Below are positions 36,696-45,263 of a stretch of DNA of 64,000 bases, in pieces. Made by a program: the position numbers and the translations under genes. The first letter of the stretch is position 1. Each line of letters opens with the position of its first letter. This stretch comes from Chelativorans sp. Marseille-P2723. Lineage in GTDB: Bacteria > Pseudomonadota > Alphaproteobacteria > Rhizobiales > Rhizobiaceae. Under the pieces are notes generated by a model that worked only from the letters and a program-made list of their open reading frames with translations, had not been told where the DNA came from and searched no databases. The stretch lies in assembly GCF_902809845.1 (NCBI RefSeq), contig NZ_CADDWI010000008.1:372001-436000 (forward strand), given 5' to 3'.

Positions 36696-37123
36696 AGCTC
36701 GGGATGCGTTTCAAGAATGTCCCTTTCACCGCCGAATCCGTGCATTCTCAGCGCCCATTGCAGCCCGACGACGGCACCCTTTACCGGACCTATGAGAAGT
36801 AGGGAAAACAGGAGCGTCGCTGGTGCCCATATCGCAAGATGGAACCAGTACGACCAGTTCGTCGCCGCGTCGACGCCAAGGAAGGCGCCCACAACGATAT
36901 GGCCAACGATGACGATGACAAGATAGGCCGGAAGATCGTCCGCACGATGGTGATGCAACTCTTCGCCGCAGTCAGGGCAGCGGTCGCTGATCTTGAGAAA
37001 GGCGCGGAACAGACGTCCCCTGCCGCATTGGGGGCAACGGCTGAGAAAGCCGCGCCTCATCGCTTCCAAAACATGCCGCTGACCCGGCTTGCTTGCCCCA
37101 CCGCCGAAAACCTGTTCTTCCAT
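36692..37123 (-). CDS. DUF983 family membrane protein
   Basis: 143 residues. The N-terminal half carries a zinc-ribbon-like pair (CPQCGRGRLFR near residue 33 and CPDCGEELHHH near residue 53) and the C-terminal half two hydrophobic segments. This matches DUF983, whose function is unknown. GGAG precedes ATG 37123 and overlaps the rnr stop region. Operon between rnr and the NUDIX gene. Confidence 0.87.
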   Translation of the reverse strand: MEEQVFGGGASKPGQRHVLEAMRRGFLSRCPQCGRGRLFRAFLKISDRCPDCGEELHHHRADDLPAYLVIVIVGHIVVGAFLGVDAATNWSYWFHLAIWAPATLLFSLLLIGPVKGAVVGLQWALRMHGFGGERDILETHPEL

Positions 37124-37125
37124 CG

Positions 37126-39411
37126 TTATCTCCTGCGCCGGCTTGCGCCTTTTTCCTTCCCGCCCCTGGCCCGGGTCCTTTTCGCCTTATGTAGCGATTT
37201 CATTGATCCGGGTAGTCGGACAGGTTCGCTTACCATCTCGAAACGCATGGCGCCTGCAAGCGGCGCCACTTCGACGAGACGCACCTCTACCGTATCGCCA
37301 AGCTGGTATCCTCGGCCGCTTTTCTGGCCGATCACCGCATGCCGTGCTTCGTCATAGACGTAATAGTCATCGCCCAGCGAAGAAATGGGCACAAAACCGT
37401 CTGCGCCATATTCGGGAAGAAGGACGAAGAGACCCGCTGAGGTGACACCGGAAAGCCGGGCGGAAAACACCTCTCCCTTGCGGCCGGATAGATGCTCCGC
37501 CACGAGCCGATCCACCGTATCGCGTTCGGCTGCCATCGCACGCCGCTCCGTTGCGGAGATGAGCGCGGAAATCTCTTCCAGCCTTTCCACATCCTCTTCG
37601 CGCAATCCGTCATCGCCGAAATCATGTGCGGTGATCAAAGCACGATGCACGATTAGATCCGCGTAGCGGCGGATGGGCGACGTAAAATGCGCATAGCGGC
37701 GGAGATTGAGACCGAAATGGCCGATATTCTCGGTAGTGTAAACAGCCTGGCTTTGAGTGCGCAAAACCACTTCGCTGACGAGTTGCTCGTGATCCGATCC
37801 GACGACTTTCGCCAAGATTGCGTTGAACTGTGAAGGCTTCAGGGCAGCGCCACGTGCAAGCGGTATATCAAGCGAGGCCAGGAACTCCCTCAGCGATTCC
37901 TGCTTGGCCAGCGAGGGTGTGTCATGAACCCGATAAACAAAGGGCTGGCTCGCAGCCTCAAGGGTTTCTGCCGCAGCGACGTTGGCCTGAATCATGAATT
38001 CTTCTATCAATTTGTGCGCATCAAGCCGTGGTGGCACAATGACGCGGTCAACGGTGCCGTCTGGCTTCAGCAGAATTTTACGTTCAGGTAGTTCGAGCTC
38101 AAGAGGCTCGCGCGCGCTGCGGCCATTTTTCAGCACACCGTAAGCATCCCACAACGGACGAAGGATCGTCTCCAGCAATGGTGCGGTCGTCTCGTCCGGC
38201 CTGCCGTCGATTGCCGCTTGCGCATGCTCATAGGAAAGCCGTGCCGCCGACCGCATCATCACGCGGTGGAAGGAGTGCCCGAGCTTCCGGCCCGCAGCCG
38301 AAAAGCGCATGCGCACGGCCAATGCGGGGCGATCTTCCCCCTCGCGCAAAGAGCACAGGTCGTTGGAGATGCGTTCTGGCAACATCGGTACGACGCGATC
38401 AGGGAAATAGACCGAGTTGCCGCGCTTCAATGCTTCGCGATCAAGCGCTGAGCCTGGCCGTACGTAACAGCTAACATCGGCAATGGCGACGGTGACGATC
38501 ACCCCGCCGCGATTCTTCTCGTCCTTGTCAGCTTCGGCATAGACGGCGTCATCGAAATCCTTTGCATCAGCAGGATCGATGGTTATGAGCGGCAGCTTGC
38601 GCCAGTCTTCGCGCCCCTTCATCGTTGCGGGCCTGGCCGCTTCTGCTTCCTTGATCACGCTTCCAGGGAAGATATGCGGGATTTCGTGTGTATGAATGGC
38701 GATCAGCGAAACCGCTTTTTCGCTGTCGATTGATCCAACCACCTCCAGGACTTTCGCACGTGGCAGGCCATAGCGGCCTTGCGAAACCACCTCGACTTCC
38801 ACAAGGTCGCCGTGGCGTGCCTCATTGCGAAGAGCCTCTTCCACCATGAGTTCCGGCTGGCGCCGCTCCACCGGTTCGATCCGGAAGGTTCCATCAGGCA
38901 TCTCGCGGAAGACGCCGAGCACCGCACGGCGGCGCTTCTCGAAAACCTTCATGACCCGAGCGGAATAGGACGGGCCGGTTTCCTCTTCGCTCGGGAAGAC
39001 GCGAGCAAGCACCCTGTCACCTATGCCGGCGGCGGGCGAACGTCCCGCCCTTTGCGGGCGGATGGAGACCAAGGGTACAGGACCTTCCGCCTCGTCCACA
39101 TCGGTCGGCCGCGCCAACAGCCCGCCTCCGGCATCGCGCGAGAAGATTTCAAGCACCACCACGTGCGGCAGCTTGCCTGGTGGCATGAGGCGCCGCCGCT
39201 TCTTCGTCAGGAGACCTTCCTCCTGCATCGCGCGAAGCATGTCCTTTAGCCAGATGCGGTCGCCGCCCTTCAGCCCAAATGCTTTGGCGATCTCGCGTTT
39301 GCCCGAGCGGTCCGGATTGTCCGAGATGAAGCGCAGCACATCTTCACGGGAAGGCAGTTCAGCGGCCTTGCTCCGGCTCGCCGGATCAGGGATTGCCTTG
39401 CCCCGCGCCAA
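37126..39411 (-). CDS. rnr: Ribonuclease R
   Basis: About 761-residue 3-prime to 5-prime exoribonuclease of the RNB family, degrading structured RNA. The RNB catalytic acids are in TIDPADAKDFDDAVYAE, followed by MLPERISNDLCSLREG; the S1 domain and a basic tail (KAKRTRARGGKEKGASRRRR) end the protein. I chose the TTG at 39411 because GGGGAG lies eight bases before it and it sits just after the topA stop; an in-frame ATG at 39477 would overlap topA by about 60 bases. The N-terminal region SREDVLRFISDNPDRSGKRE is the usual winged-helix start. Confidence 0.9.
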   Translation of the reverse strand: MARGKAIPDPASRSKAAELPSREDVLRFISDNPDRSGKREIAKAFGLKGGDRIWLKDMLRAMQEEGLLTKKRRRLMPPGKLPHVVVLEIFSRDAGGGLLARPTDVDEAEGPVPLVSIRPQRAGRSPAAGIGDRVLARVFPSEEETGPSYSARVMKVFEKRRRAVLGVFREMPDGTFRIEPVERRQPELMVEEALRNEARHGDLVEVEVVSQGRYGLPRAKVLEVVGSIDSEKAVSLIAIHTHEIPHIFPGSVIKEAEAARPATMKGREDWRKLPLITIDPADAKDFDDAVYAEADKDEKNRGGVIVTVAIADVSCYVRPGSALDREALKRGNSVYFPDRVVPMLPERISNDLCSLREGEDRPALAVRMRFSAAGRKLGHSFHRVMMRSAARLSYEHAQAAIDGRPDETTAPLLETILRPLWDAYGVLKNGRSAREPLELELPERKILLKPDGTVDRVIVPPRLDAHKLIEEFMIQANVAAAETLEAASQPFVYRVHDTPSLAKQESLREFLASLDIPLARGAALKPSQFNAILAKVVGSDHEQLVSEVVLRTQSQAVYTTENIGHFGLNLRRYAHFTSPIRRYADLIVHRALITAHDFGDDGLREEDVERLEEISALISATERRAMAAERDTVDRLVAEHLSGRKGEVFSARLSGVTSAGLFVLLPEYGADGFVPISSLGDDYYVYDEARHAVIGQKSGRGYQLGDTVEVRLVEVAPLAGAMRFEMVSEPVRLPGSMKSLHKAKRTRARGGKEKGASRRRR

Positions 39412-39415
39412 GTCG

Positions 39416-41956
39416 TCAGCTCCCCGTCTTGGCACGGCGCGCTGGCTTCTTCCCTGTCTTGCCTGCCTTCGCCGCAATCAGTTCAAGTGCTTCCTCGCGC
39501 GTCAGAGACATTGGGTCCTTTTCCTTGGGGATGGTGGCGTTCACCTTCCCGACATTCACATAAGGGCCATAGCGGCCGTCACGCACGGTAATGACACCGC
39601 CGTCGGGATGTTCCCCCAACTCCTTCAGCGCGGCGGGCTTGGCGCGGCCCCGGGGTCCTTTTGCCTGCTTCTCCGCGATGATCGTGACCGCACGATTGAG
39701 ACCTATAGAGAACACATCTTCGACTGATTCAATATTTGCGTAAGCACCATCGTGCAGTAGGAAGGGACCATAGCGGCCGATCCCGGCGGAGATCATTTTG
39801 CCGGTTTCGGGATGTTTTCCCACGTCGCGAGGCAGGGACAAAAGCGCCAGAGCACGTTCAAGGTCGATACTTTCTGGTGTCCAGCCCTTAGGAAGGCCGG
39901 CACGCTTTGCCTCCTTCCCCTCGCCGCGTTGGACATAGGGGCCAAATCGGCCGGAACGAAGCGTGATCTCGTCACCGCTTAAAGGATCGTTGCCCAGCAC
40001 TTTCGTACCATCGACGGCGTAAGCTTCGCCGGTTTCGCCATTCTCGCCGAGTTGCCGCGTATAGCCACATTCGGGATAGTTGGAGCATCCAACAAAGGCG
40101 CCGTAACGCCCCATCTTGAGCGACAGCCGGCCGGAGCCGCATTTGGGACAGATGCGCGGGTCCGTGCCGTCCTCGCGCGGCGGGAAGAGCAGGGGAGCAA
40201 GCTCCTCGTTCAACGCCTCCAGAACATCCGTGACCCGGAGCTCCTTGATGTCTTCCACGGCGCGTGAGAAATCCGACCAGAAATCCCGCAGTACCTGTTT
40301 CCAGGCGAGCTTGCCGTCGGAAATCTCGTCCAGCTTCTCTTCCAGATCGGCAGTAAAATCGTACTCTACGTAACGTTGGAAGAAGTTTTCCAAAAATGCG
40401 GTAACCACCCGGCCCTTAGGCTGTGGCACCAGCCGGCGCTTGTCGATCGTCACGTAATCGCGGTCGACCAGCGTTTTCAGGATTGCCGTGTAGGTCGAAG
40501 GACGGCCGATTCCCAGTTCCTCAAGCTTCTTGATCAGCGTCGCTTCCGAATAACGGGGAGGCGGCTCGGTGGTGTGCTGGGTGGCATTGATGCTCTTGCG
40601 GGTAAGCGTTTCGCTAGGACTCATTACAGGCAGGCTTCGATCTTCCTCGTCCTGGCTGTCTTCGTCCTTCACTTCCGCATAGGCGGCAAGGAAGCCATCG
40701 AAGCGAACAACGGAACCGACTGCCCTGAGACGCGCTTTCCCGTCCGCCGCGTCGATCTCGACCGTCGTGCGCTCGATCTGCGCCGCCTCCATCTGGCTGG
40801 CGATGCTGCGCTTCCAGATCATCTCGTAAAGGCGCGCCTGGTCCGCATCCAGATATTTGCGCATCTGATCGGGCGTGCGGGTAAAGTCTGTCGGTCGGAT
40901 AGCTTCGTGCGCTTCCTGTGCGTTTCGCGCCTTGGTCGAATAATGCCGCGGCTTTGCGGGCAGGTAGCGCTCACCAAAGGTATGGACGACCGCCGAGCGC
41001 GCCTGCTCCACCGCCTCTGGTGCCATCTGGACGCCGTCCGTACGCATATAGGTAATGAGACCCGCAGTCTCCCCGCCGATGTCTACCCCTTCATACAGAC
41101 GTTGAGAGATCTGCATCGTGCGTGCGGCAGAAAAGCCAAGCCGGGAGGAAGCAGCTTGCTGGAGCGTGGAGGTGGTGAAGGGCGGCGCCGGATTGCGCCG
41201 CGTTGGTTTAGCCTCCACTGAAAGGACGCGATACGACGCGCCCTCCAGCAGCGTCTTGATGCGGCTGGCCTCTTCCTGGTTCTTGATATCAAGCTTCTGG
41301 AGCTTTCTGCCTTCCAGCTCAGTCAGCCGCGCTTCGAAGGTATCACCGCGAGGTGTGTCCAGGAGGGCTACGATCTGCCAGTACTCCTCACGGATGAAGC
41401 GCTCGATCTCCCCCTCGCGGTCGCATACCAGACGAAGCGCTACAGACTGCACACGACCTGCCGATCTCGCACCTGGCAGCTTGCGCCAAAGCACGGGCGA
41501 GAGCGTAAAGCCAACGAGATAGTCGAGCGCGCGCCGCGCCAGATAGGCATCGACCAGCGACGCATCAATCTCCCGGGGAGCCTTCATGGCTTCCAGGACA
41601 GCATTCCTGGTGATGGCATTGAAGGCAACACGGCTTACCTTCTTGTCTTTCAGTGCGCGCTTCTGACGCAACACCTCCAGAACATGCCAGGAGATTGCCT
41701 CACCTTCGCGGTCCGGGTCGGTGGCAAGAATAACACCATCCGCATCCTTCACCGCCTTTACAATGTCGTTGAGCCGCTTTGCGGACGGGCTGTCGACGCT
41801 CCAGGACATCGCAAAGTCCTCGTCCGGGCGCACGGAACCATCCTTGGCCGGCAGGTCACGCACATGGCCGAAGGAGGCAAGAACCTTATAATCCTTACCC
41901 AGATACTTGTTGATTGTTTTCGCCTTGGCTGGCGATTCGACGATGACGACATCCAT
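39416..41956 (-). CDS. topA: DNA topoisomerase I
   Basis: 846-residue type IA topoisomerase that relaxes negative supercoils. The TOPRIM domain begins VVIVESPAKAKTINKYLG with DPDREGEAISWH; the active-site tyrosine is in GLITYMRTDGVQM (about residue 310). The C-terminus has one canonical zinc finger (CPKCGSGRLS ... CSNYPECGY) and then repeated zinc-less domains with GRYGPYV motifs, ending in a lysine-rich tail. First gene of the topA-rnr-DUF983-NUDIX operon. The upstream region holds a palindrome and an IS element. Confidence 0.95.
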   Translation of the reverse strand: MDVVIVESPAKAKTINKYLGKDYKVLASFGHVRDLPAKDGSVRPDEDFAMSWSVDSPSAKRLNDIVKAVKDADGVILATDPDREGEAISWHVLEVLRQKRALKDKKVSRVAFNAITRNAVLEAMKAPREIDASLVDAYLARRALDYLVGFTLSPVLWRKLPGARSAGRVQSVALRLVCDREGEIERFIREEYWQIVALLDTPRGDTFEARLTELEGRKLQKLDIKNQEEASRIKTLLEGASYRVLSVEAKPTRRNPAPPFTTSTLQQAASSRLGFSAARTMQISQRLYEGVDIGGETAGLITYMRTDGVQMAPEAVEQARSAVVHTFGERYLPAKPRHYSTKARNAQEAHEAIRPTDFTRTPDQMRKYLDADQARLYEMIWKRSIASQMEAAQIERTTVEIDAADGKARLRAVGSVVRFDGFLAAYAEVKDEDSQDEEDRSLPVMSPSETLTRKSINATQHTTEPPPRYSEATLIKKLEELGIGRPSTYTAILKTLVDRDYVTIDKRRLVPQPKGRVVTAFLENFFQRYVEYDFTADLEEKLDEISDGKLAWKQVLRDFWSDFSRAVEDIKELRVTDVLEALNEELAPLLFPPREDGTDPRICPKCGSGRLSLKMGRYGAFVGCSNYPECGYTRQLGENGETGEAYAVDGTKVLGNDPLSGDEITLRSGRFGPYVQRGEGKEAKRAGLPKGWTPESIDLERALALLSLPRDVGKHPETGKMISAGIGRYGPFLLHDGAYANIESVEDVFSIGLNRAVTIIAEKQAKGPRGRAKPAALKELGEHPDGGVITVRDGRYGPYVNVGKVNATIPKEKDPMSLTREEALELIAAKAGKTGKKPARRAKTGS

Positions 41957-42141
41957 ATGCTGGCAATACCTTATTTGAGGCCGCGATCTTTTCGCCGCGG
42001 TGAGATGCCCGGAAGCGGGTCCGGCAGCCAGTCACATGGCTGTGCTTTTCCCTGCGGTCAAGGGTAAACGCGTCTGAAGCAAAAGGAAAATACAACCGCA
42101 AGCTGAGAGGGGCTGCGGCACTGACCTGCCCGAGTATTTAT

Positions 42142-42158
42142 TTGAATATTATATTCAA
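42142..42158. promoter_or_regulatory. Perfect 17-base palindrome upstream of topA
   Basis: TTGAATAT and ATATTCAA flank a single central T. It lies about 190 bases upstream of topA and 88 bases from the IS630 end. The inner TGA-N9-TCA spacing equals the IRO box bound by the iron regulator RirA in rhizobia, but that motif is short, so the identity is a guess. It may have served the gene to its right before the IS insertion. Confidence 0.4.
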
Positions 42159-42246
42159 TTATGTTGCCGTCCGCTATAGGCAGTAGGGGCATATCACTAC
42201 AGTAAGGGCAGGGGTGTGATCATACGGATGCAGAAAGATTGCGCTA

Positions 42247-42272
42247 GAGTCTTTCATGTTTTGACGGAAGCG
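42247..42272. repeat. Left terminal inverted repeat of the IS630 element
   Basis: Begins GAGTCTTTCATGTTTTGACG and matches the complement of 43268-43293 at 18 of 26 positions. Confidence 0.75.
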
Positions 42273-43202
42273 TATCCGGCGTTTGCGAGGTAGTTTGCGC
42301 ATTCGCCGGGTTCGATGGTTGAGACGAGGTGCCCGATGTGACGCCATGTGTCCTCGACGGTTCGTTTCTGGGCATGGCGCATCCAGTGCTTGATCTTGGC
42401 AAAGGCCTGTTCGATCGGGTTGAGGTCTGGTGAATAGGGCGGCAGGAACCAGAGCCTGGCGCCGGCCGCCCGGATTGAAGCTCGGACGGTGGCCGACTTG
42501 TGGGAACCCAAATTGTCCATAACGACGATGTCGCCGGGTTTGAGGACCGGCACGAGCTGCTGCTCAACATAGGCCCGGAAGCACTGTCCGTTGATTGGTC
42601 CGTCAAAGACGCAAGGTGCTGTCAGCCCATCGCAGCGCAGCGCGCCCACGAAGGTCAGCGTGCGCCAGTGACCGTGCGGGGCAAAGCCGCGCAGGCGCTT
42701 GCCGCGTGGTCCCCAGCCGCGCAGGGGCGCCATGTTGGTCTTGATCCAGGTTTCGTCGATAAAAACCAGCCGGTGCGGGTCAAGGCTCGCCTGAAAGGAA
42801 CGCCAGCGCTGACGCCTGCGCGCTATGTCGGCCCGCGCCTGCTCAAGGGCGAACAGTGTTTTTTTTGAACCGAAGCCCCTCGCGCTGCAGAAACTGCCAC
42901 ACGGCATTGTGCGACACCTTCACCCCGCGCGCAGCCAGTTCATCCTTGAGCCGGTGCAGCGACAAATGCGGCACCTGATTGATGCGCTCGACGATGAACG
43001 CCCGGTGCGGCTCGAGCACCCGCTTTCGGTGGCCGCCCATCTTGCCCGGCGCGACCGAGCCCGTCGCACGATAACGTTGATGCCACTTCACCACCGAAGA
43101 AACCGAGACACCGAACCGGGCGGCCGTCGACCGGCAACTCTCCCCGGCCTCGATCGCTCCAATCACGCGCTTGCGAAGATCATTGGAAAGAGGTGCTGTC
43201 AT
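42254..43202 (-). CDS. IS630 transposase, two frames joined by frameshift
   Basis: The first frame (ATG 43202 to stop 42843) encodes helix-turn-helix domains, beginning [20 protein letters not shown] with [16 protein letters not shown]. The second frame encodes the DDE catalytic domain with [16 protein letters not shown] and [16 protein letters not shown]. They meet at an A8 run (T8 on the plus strand, 42858-42865): a +1 shift there joins FKK to KTLFALEQ. Many IS630 members use slippage at such runs, so this is probably programmed rather than a defect. The fused product would be about 315 residues. Confidence 0.88.
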
Positions 43203-43267
43203 AAGATGCTGGCCTCCTCTCCAGCCAACATCTTGAATCACAAAAAGGACCCGATGGGAACCCCAAC

Positions 43268-43293
43268 CGATTCAGACAAAGAATGAACCGCTC
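43268..43293. repeat. Right terminal inverted repeat of the IS630 element
   Basis: Read on the minus strand it begins GAGCGGTTCATTCTTTGTCT and pairs with the left repeat. A TA dinucleotide follows directly. Confidence 0.75.
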
Positions 43294-43332
43294 TAACTCC
43301 GTGGATCACGGGAATGGGGAGAATGCGGCGGT

Positions 43333-43545
43333 ATGGGTCAGAGGCAACGGAACAAACACGAAGAAGCCATCGACTATATCCTTGCCATGCTTGGTCAACT
43401 TCGTGCGATGGCCAAAGCTGAACAATGCGACATGCTCGCATATTTCATCGAGTTGGCTTGCGTGGAGGCGAGCGATATCCTCAACCCCGATCATCGGGCT
43501 GATCTGATAGAACTAGCTTGTCAAAAGAGAAACCGCGCCACCTGA
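43333..43545 (+). CDS. Small hypothetical protein beside dprA
   Basis: 70-residue helical protein, rich in Glu, Ala and Leu, with two cysteines and no signal peptide: KHEEAIDYILAMLGQL is an amphipathic helix and FIELACVEASDILNPDH the second. I do not recognise a function. Its last 33 bases overlap the end of the convergent dprA. The IS630 element ends 39 bases before its ATG, so its original promoter was probably separated or destroyed. Confidence 0.6.
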   Translation: MGQRQRNKHEEAIDYILAMLGQLRAMAKAEQCDMLAYFIELACVEASDILNPDHRADLIELACQKRNRAT

Positions 43546-44640
43546 ATGGCGCTCGATACGGCCTGCCAGGTCGAGTTCGAGCACGATGAGATGAGCCCGG
43601 GCGGGATGCATCCCTGTATGCCGGATGATCTCGTCGACAAGTACTGGCGTGGGACCGAGTGCCTCCAAAACACGGGCGCGCTCATCGTCATCCGGCGCTG
43701 GCGCGTCTGAAAGCTCCGCGGTGTCTTCCTCGATTCCATCGGTGGTGAATGGCTTGCCGACGATGGGCGACAATGCTTCAAGCACATCATCGGCATTCGT
43801 GACGAGAATGGCGCCCTGCTTGAGAAGCTTGTTCGTTCCGGCCGCGCGGGGATCGAGTGGCGAGCCGGGTATGGCAAAGACCAGCCTTCCCATCTCATTG
43901 GCAAGCCTGGCGCTTATCAGGGAGCCGGACCGGTCGGCTGCCTCCACTACGAGAAGCCCGTAGGAAAGGCCCGCGACAATGCGGTTGCGCCGCGGAAAAT
44001 CCCGGGCGCGCGGGGCCCAGCCGAAGGGCATTTCTGAAAGCACCACACCAGTGTCGGAAATCTGCTGGAAAAGAGGTCTATTTTCGGGCGGATAGGGCTT
44101 GCCCAGGCCGCCCGCAAGAACGCCGACGGTTCCCGTTTCGAGGCTGCCATGATGCGCCGCCGCATCAATCCCGCGAGCAAGACCGGAAGCAATCACATAG
44201 TTCTGGCCGCCGATTTCCCGTGCCAGCCGCTCCGCCATCTTGATACCTGCCAACGAAGCGTTGCGAGCGCCGACCATCGCCACCATCGGCTGGCGCAGCA
44301 ACTCCAGATTGCCCTTGGCAGCGATCAGCGGCGGAGGATAGTTGGCCGCGGCCAGAAGCGGGGGATATTCGCGTTCGCCTAATGCAATGAAGCAGGCGCC
44401 CATCCGGGAAACCGCTTCCATTTCCATCTCGGCGTCCTCTTGTGAGGAGATCTTGATGTAGCGTGCACCGCCCTTGCGGGCAAGTTCGGGCAGTTCCGCA
44501 AGCGCGGCTTCGGCCGAGCCAAACCGGTTGATGAGGGCGCGAAAACTGCTCGGCCCGACATTTTCGGTGCGGATGAGGCGCAACCAGGCGAGCCGCTGGC
44601 GGTCATCGAGGTGCCGCCCCACCCCGGCTTCCGGCTCCAT
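43513..44640 (-). CDS. dprA: DNA-processing protein DprA
   Basis: 375 residues. DprA loads RecA on incoming single strands during transformation. The Rossmann-like core is clear: MVGARNASLAG, VIASGLARGIDAAAH, GVLAGGLGKPYPPEN, FPRRNRIVAGLSYG and VEAADRSGSLISARLA. A C-terminal winged helix of about 60 residues follows. ATG 44640 comes two bases after the plsY stop; a TTG at 44646 is an alternative. Last gene of the pyrB-pyrC-plsY-dprA operon. Confidence 0.93.
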   Translation of the reverse strand: MEPEAGVGRHLDDRQRLAWLRLIRTENVGPSSFRALINRFGSAEAALAELPELARKGGARYIKISSQEDAEMEMEAVSRMGACFIALGEREYPPLLAAANYPPPLIAAKGNLELLRQPMVAMVGARNASLAGIKMAERLAREIGGQNYVIASGLARGIDAAAHHGSLETGTVGVLAGGLGKPYPPENRPLFQQISDTGVVLSEMPFGWAPRARDFPRRNRIVAGLSYGLLVVEAADRSGSLISARLANEMGRLVFAIPGSPLDPRAAGTNKLLKQGAILVTNADDVLEALSPIVGKPFTTDGIEEDTAELSDAPAPDDDERARVLEALGPTPVLVDEIIRHTGMHPARAHLIVLELDLAGRIERHSGGAVSLLTS

Positions 44641-44642
44641 GC

Positions 44643-45236
44643 TCAACCCTTGGCCCCAATACGCGCTTCGCTGCCCTCCAGAAGCCGGGCGATATTTGCC
44701 CTGTGCTTGATGAAGACAAGCAGGCTGAGAAAGCTGAAGAGCACGGCGACGCGGATATCCGCGAAGAGGAAGAGCGCGACGGGCGCAATAATTGTAGCCA
44801 CCAGCGCCGATAATGAAGAATAGCGGGTGGCCAAGGCCGTCGCCAGCCAGGTAACAGCGAAGACAAGTGCGCCGGGAAGGGAAAGGCCAAGGAGCACCCC
44901 GAGATAAGTCGCTACTCCTTTGCCGCCCCTGAAGCCAAGCCAGATCGGAAAGAGATGGCCGAGAAAGGCACCCAGCCCCGCGGCCAGGGCAAATTCGCTT
45001 CCCCAGGCACCCGCGACCACCACCACCGCAGTGCCTTTCAACGCATCGAGCAGAAGGGTCAAGGCAGCAAGGCCCTTACGGCCCGTACGCAGAACATTTG
45101 TTGCGCCAATATTGCCTGAGCCGATCTGCCGGACGTCGCCAGCCCCTGCAAGCCGTGTAACAAGCAGGCCGAAGGGGATCGAGCCGAGAAGATAGCCCAT
45201 AAGGAGGGCAGCGGCGGCATAGGGTAGGGCCGTCAT
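44643..45236 (-). CDS. plsY: Glycerol-3-phosphate acyltransferase PlsY
   Basis: 197-residue membrane enzyme acylating glycerol 3-phosphate with acyl phosphate, first step of phospholipid synthesis. The motifs are [10 protein letters not shown] at the N-terminus, [14 protein letters not shown] and [14 protein letters not shown], all PlsY-diagnostic. About five hydrophobic segments. It follows pyrC by 27 bases and leads tightly into dprA. Confidence 0.95.
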   Translation of the reverse strand: MTALPYAAAALLMGYLLGSIPFGLLVTRLAGAGDVRQIGSGNIGATNVLRTGRKGLAALTLLLDALKGTAVVVVAGAWGSEFALAAGLGAFLGHLFPIWLGFRGGKGVATYLGVLLGLSLPGALVFAVTWLATALATRYSSLSALVATIIAPVALFLFADIRVAVLFSFLSLLVFIKHRANIARLLEGSEARIGAKG

Positions 45237-45263
45237 GTTCTGTCTCGGCGCTCCTCGACTGGT

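Larger units (their letters stand above)
42247..43293 (-). mobile_element. IS630-family insertion sequence
   Basis: About 1047 bases between TA dinucleotides at 42245-42246 and 43294-43295, the TA target duplication of this family. Imperfect terminal repeats agree at 20 of 28 positions counting the TA. The transposase gene fills nearly the whole element. It sits in the topA-dprA interval, a junction normally free of insertions. Confidence 0.9.

Noticed and set aside
42142-42158. FNR/FixK box
   Set aside because: The consensus TTGAT-N4-ATCAA needs a shorter spacer than seen here.
42858-42865. Transposase disabled by a frameshift
   Set aside because: The shift is at an A8 run, where IS630 elements often use programmed slippage, and both halves are intact.
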